Below are positions 62,389 through 64,000 of a stretch of DNA of 64,000 nt, in pieces. The notes below the pieces were generated by a model. That model made no database searches, was not told where the DNA came from, and saw only the letters and a program-made list of their open reading frames with translations. Numbering within the stretch: the first letter of the stretch is position 1; each line of letters begins with the position of its first letter. Both the position numbers and the translations under genes were made by a program. This DNA is from Bradyrhizobium septentrionale (lineage in GTDB: Bacteria; Pseudomonadota; Alphaproteobacteria; Rhizobiales; Xanthobacteraceae), in contig NZ_CP088285.1 in assembly GCF_011516645.4 (NCBI RefSeq), forward strand, positions 2,188,501 through 2,252,500, in the 5' to 3' direction.

Positions 62389-62784
62389 TCAGGTCTTGAT
62401 GTCGGCCGGCAGCTTGCCGCCGTTGGCGGCGAGCTTGGCCATCACCTGCTGATGCAGCCAGACGTTCATGGTGGCGGTGTTGTTGGTATCGCCGGTGTAG
62501 TGCAGCTCCTTCGCGAGCTCCTTGCGCGCCGCAAGGCTGCTGTCGAGGCCGAGCGCCTTCATCAGATCGACGATCGAGGTCCGCCAGTCGAGCTTCTCGC
62601 CGGTGGCAGCGGCGGCCTTGTCGACAATCGCCGCGACGTCGACGGTTTGCGCCGCGGGCGTAGCCGATGCAGCCGAGCTTGACGGTGCTGCCGGCGAGGC
62701 TCCGGGCGCAGCGGTGGTCCCAGCCGTCTTGGCCTGGGCGCCATGGCCGAAGATTGCACCCATGATGCTTCCAAAAATGCTCAT
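62389..62784 (-). CDS. DUF3597 family protein
   Basis: 131 residues. Starts MSIFGSIMGAIFGHGA, followed by an Ala/Pro/Ser-rich linker and the conserved C-terminal DUF3597 core VDVAAIVDKAAAATGEKLDWRTSIVDLMKALGLDSSLAARKELAKELHYTG, which resembles a small helical peptidoglycan- or DNA-binding fold (LysM-neighbour type); function not established. Confidence 0.85.
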   Translation of the reverse strand: MSIFGSIMGAIFGHGAQAKTAGTTAAPGASPAAPSSSAASATPAAQTVDVAAIVDKAAAATGEKLDWRTSIVDLMKALGLDSSLAARKELAKELHYTGDTNNTATMNVWLHQQVMAKLAANGGKLPADIKT

Positions 62785-62994
62785 GATCTCTCACTCCGTG
62801 CGCCCGAGACACCTTCTGCCTCATGGCTGGTTCCAGTGACGGAGCGGACGATAGGCAGGCCATTGGCCGAGCGGAAGATGACCATCGTCACTATCGGAGT
62901 GTGGAACGGCGTGGTGCGGTTGAGCGGAAAGTGTGCGGTCTGCGAAGCGACCGCATGTCGAGAGCCTTTCATCGTACGCCCCACGTGCGATGAA

Positions 62995-63045
62995 GTCAGC
63001 CGCCCCGGCCCGATTCGCCAGCCCCGAGAAGTCGGGGCGGCTGAC
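62995..63045 (-). terminator. Hairpin downstream of the OmpA-GTPase operon
   Basis: GTCAGCCGCCCCG (62995-63007) and CGGGGCGGCTGAC (63033-63045) are exact 13-bp arms. It lies 27 bp after the GTPase stop. No T-run follows, so a rho-independent role is not certain. Confidence 0.4.
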
Positions 63046-63071
63046 ACAGACATGCGCCTAAGTTTCCTGAG

Positions 63072-63572
63072 CTAAAGCTGGCGACGGCGGATGGTCTGCG
63101 CGAGTTCGACGAAGCATTCCGCAATGCCTGTGCCGGTCTTGGCGCTGACCGATTTGACGCTCGACCTCGCGAGCTCGCCGATCACGCCGGCGCTTCCCGC
63201 AGCCTCCGGCAGGTCGATCTTGTTCAACAGCGCCCGGTACGGCCGGCCGGGAAATCGCTCTTCGAAACCGCGGACCAGCTCGACCATGCGGGTCACCGTC
63301 TGCGGCCGCGTGACGTCGGAGACGATGATGGCAGCGGATGCGCCGGTGACATAAACGGTATCGAAGATCTGCGTGCCGAAATCGCCGTCGGTGTCCCACA
63401 GCACGAGGCGCATGGGATCGCTGCCGTCCGCCGGCACGACGTCATGGCTCAGGATCTCGACGCCCAGCGTCGATTTGTACTGGCCCTCGAACCGGTTGTA
63501 GATCAGCCGGTAGAGGATCGACGTCTTGCCGACCCCCATATCGCCGAGCAGCATGACCTTTGCGGTGAGCAT
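63072..63572 (-). CDS. Rab/Ras-like small GTPase
   Basis: 166 residues, a single G domain. G1 GDMGVGKT (10-17), switch I KSTLGVEI with Thr35, G3 LWDTDGDFG (the Rab/Ras WDTAGQE with Ala to Asp and the catalytic Gln replaced by Asp), G4 NKID (117-120) and G5 SAK (143-145). No C-terminal Cys for lipidation. The missing Gln suggests slow hydrolysis or dependence on a partner, as in MglA-like bacterial GTPases (inference). Its ATG overlaps the stop of the OmpA gene (TGATG), so the two are made together. Confidence 0.85.
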   Translation of the reverse strand: MLTAKVMLLGDMGVGKTSILYRLIYNRFEGQYKSTLGVEILSHDVVPADGSDPMRLVLWDTDGDFGTQIFDTVYVTGASAAIIVSDVTRPQTVTRMVELVRGFEERFPGRPYRALLNKIDLPEAAGSAGVIGELARSSVKSVSAKTGTGIAECFVELAQTIRRRQL

Positions 63573-64000
63573 CAGCGCGACACTTCGCCTCGATAGACCG
63601 TCTCGAACGACACCCGGCGGTTGCCGCCGACGGTGGCGTCGAACCGGTCGGTGATCGGGTTCGTCGCGGCGCGCGACACCAGGATCAGCCGTGACGGGTC
63701 GACCCCAAGCGCGGTCAGCCTGCGCTGCACCTGCTCGGCCCGCTTGCGCCCCAGCGTCCGGTTGGTGCCTTCCGTGCCGCTCTGATCGGCGTAGCCGACG
63801 ATGCGTACCCTGAGATCGTTGTTGGCCAGCAATCCGGCAAGCTCGCGAAGCTGCTGCTCGGCCTGATCGGCGTCGAGGAATTCGTCGGCGTTGTAAACGA
63901 AGAAGATCGCGGTTGTGGCGATGAACCGGTCGAGCCGCCCTGCCGGACCGTCGACAACCGACTGCAGCTTGGCAACCTGCTCGCCCAACTTCGCGGACTG
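63572..64000 (-). CDS. OmpA-family protein, N-terminal part outside the window
   Basis: The frame is open to the window edge (…QSAKLGEQVAKLQS), so at least the first part is missing. Visible: a helical lead, FIATTAIFFVYNADEFLDADQAEQQL, then an OmpA peptidoglycan-binding domain VRIVGYADQSGTEGTNRTLGRKRAEQVQRRL with the mDAP-binding Asp and Arg, and RLILVSRAATNP. The domain lies in the periplasm. Coupled to a small GTPase gene. Confidence 0.88.
   Translation of the reverse strand, partial: QSAKLGEQVAKLQSVVDGPAGRLDRFIATTAIFFVYNADEFLDADQAEQQLRELAGLLANNDLRVRIVGYADQSGTEGTNRTLGRKRAEQVQRRLTALGVDPSRLILVSRAATNPITDRFDATVGGNRRVSFETVYRGEVSR

Overview
The window looks like part of a chromosome from Bradyrhizobium or a very close alphaproteobacterial relative. 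This is inferred from the high-GC coding style, the gene families, and several intergenic repeat families typical of that genus. Examples are the GAGCATGATC palindrome, the CCGGCGAAGGCCGG bipartite repeat, and the TAGAGC...GCTCTA repeat with an internal GACGCGTTTTCTTCACGCG block. I saw no rRNA, tRNA or CRISPR array.

Layout. 0-5.1 kb: the end of lepA, a small secreted protein, an MFS carrier and an acyl-CoA-dehydrogenase-like flavoprotein. 5.15-10.85 kb: an accessory stretch, AT-richer by eye, of very small genes (CxxCxGxG protein, zinc ribbon, periplasmic peptide), a Crp/Fnr regulator and a complete IS1111-type element. Three Crp-like dyads lie around the regulator. 11-21.8 kb: a chemoreceptor, a TetR-controlled divergent pair (fatty acid hydroxylase versus TetR and a TauE permease), a PAS-GGDEF-EAL protein, two peptidoglycan enzymes and a frameshifted secreted protein. 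22-24.2 kb: modABC for molybdate uptake, with an IS1182-type element inserted exactly at the modC stop codon. 25.8-35.3 kb: a Pro-rich membrane protein, a K+/H+ antiporter, an MscS channel, methionine aminopeptidase, a TetR-MFS efflux pair with two matching operators, 3-methyladenine glycosylase and RadC. 35.8-50 kb: glgX, LysR with a DUF1254 protein, a sigma54 activator, a TPR protein, a DbpA-type helicase, an NmrA-like protein, an MBL-fold protein with a doubtful N-terminus, and a two-component flavin monooxygenase pair. 51.5-58.2 kb: a large MscS-type channel, an unusual zinc-finger AAA+ ATPase, an orphan XRE antitoxin with a possible toxin remnant, and a TPR glycosyltransferase-like protein. 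58.5-60.4 kb: a full group II intron. 60.4-64 kb: an Rrf2 regulator with a methyltransferase, three small proteins, and a translationally coupled OmpA / Rab-like GTPase pair cut by the window end.

The strongest unusual observations are these. (1) The group II intron has landed inside the operator of the Rrf2 gene. Both boundaries are supported by EBS-IBS pairing and by restoration of a perfect dyad when the intron is removed. (2) An OmpA gene overlaps the gene for a Rab-like GTPase whose usual catalytic Gln is replaced. (3) The IS1111 element has subterminal repeats and a structured downstream region where a guide RNA would be expected. (4) Two near-identical operators control a TetR-MFS unit. 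(5) Genus-specific repeats supply the stop codons of at least three genes.
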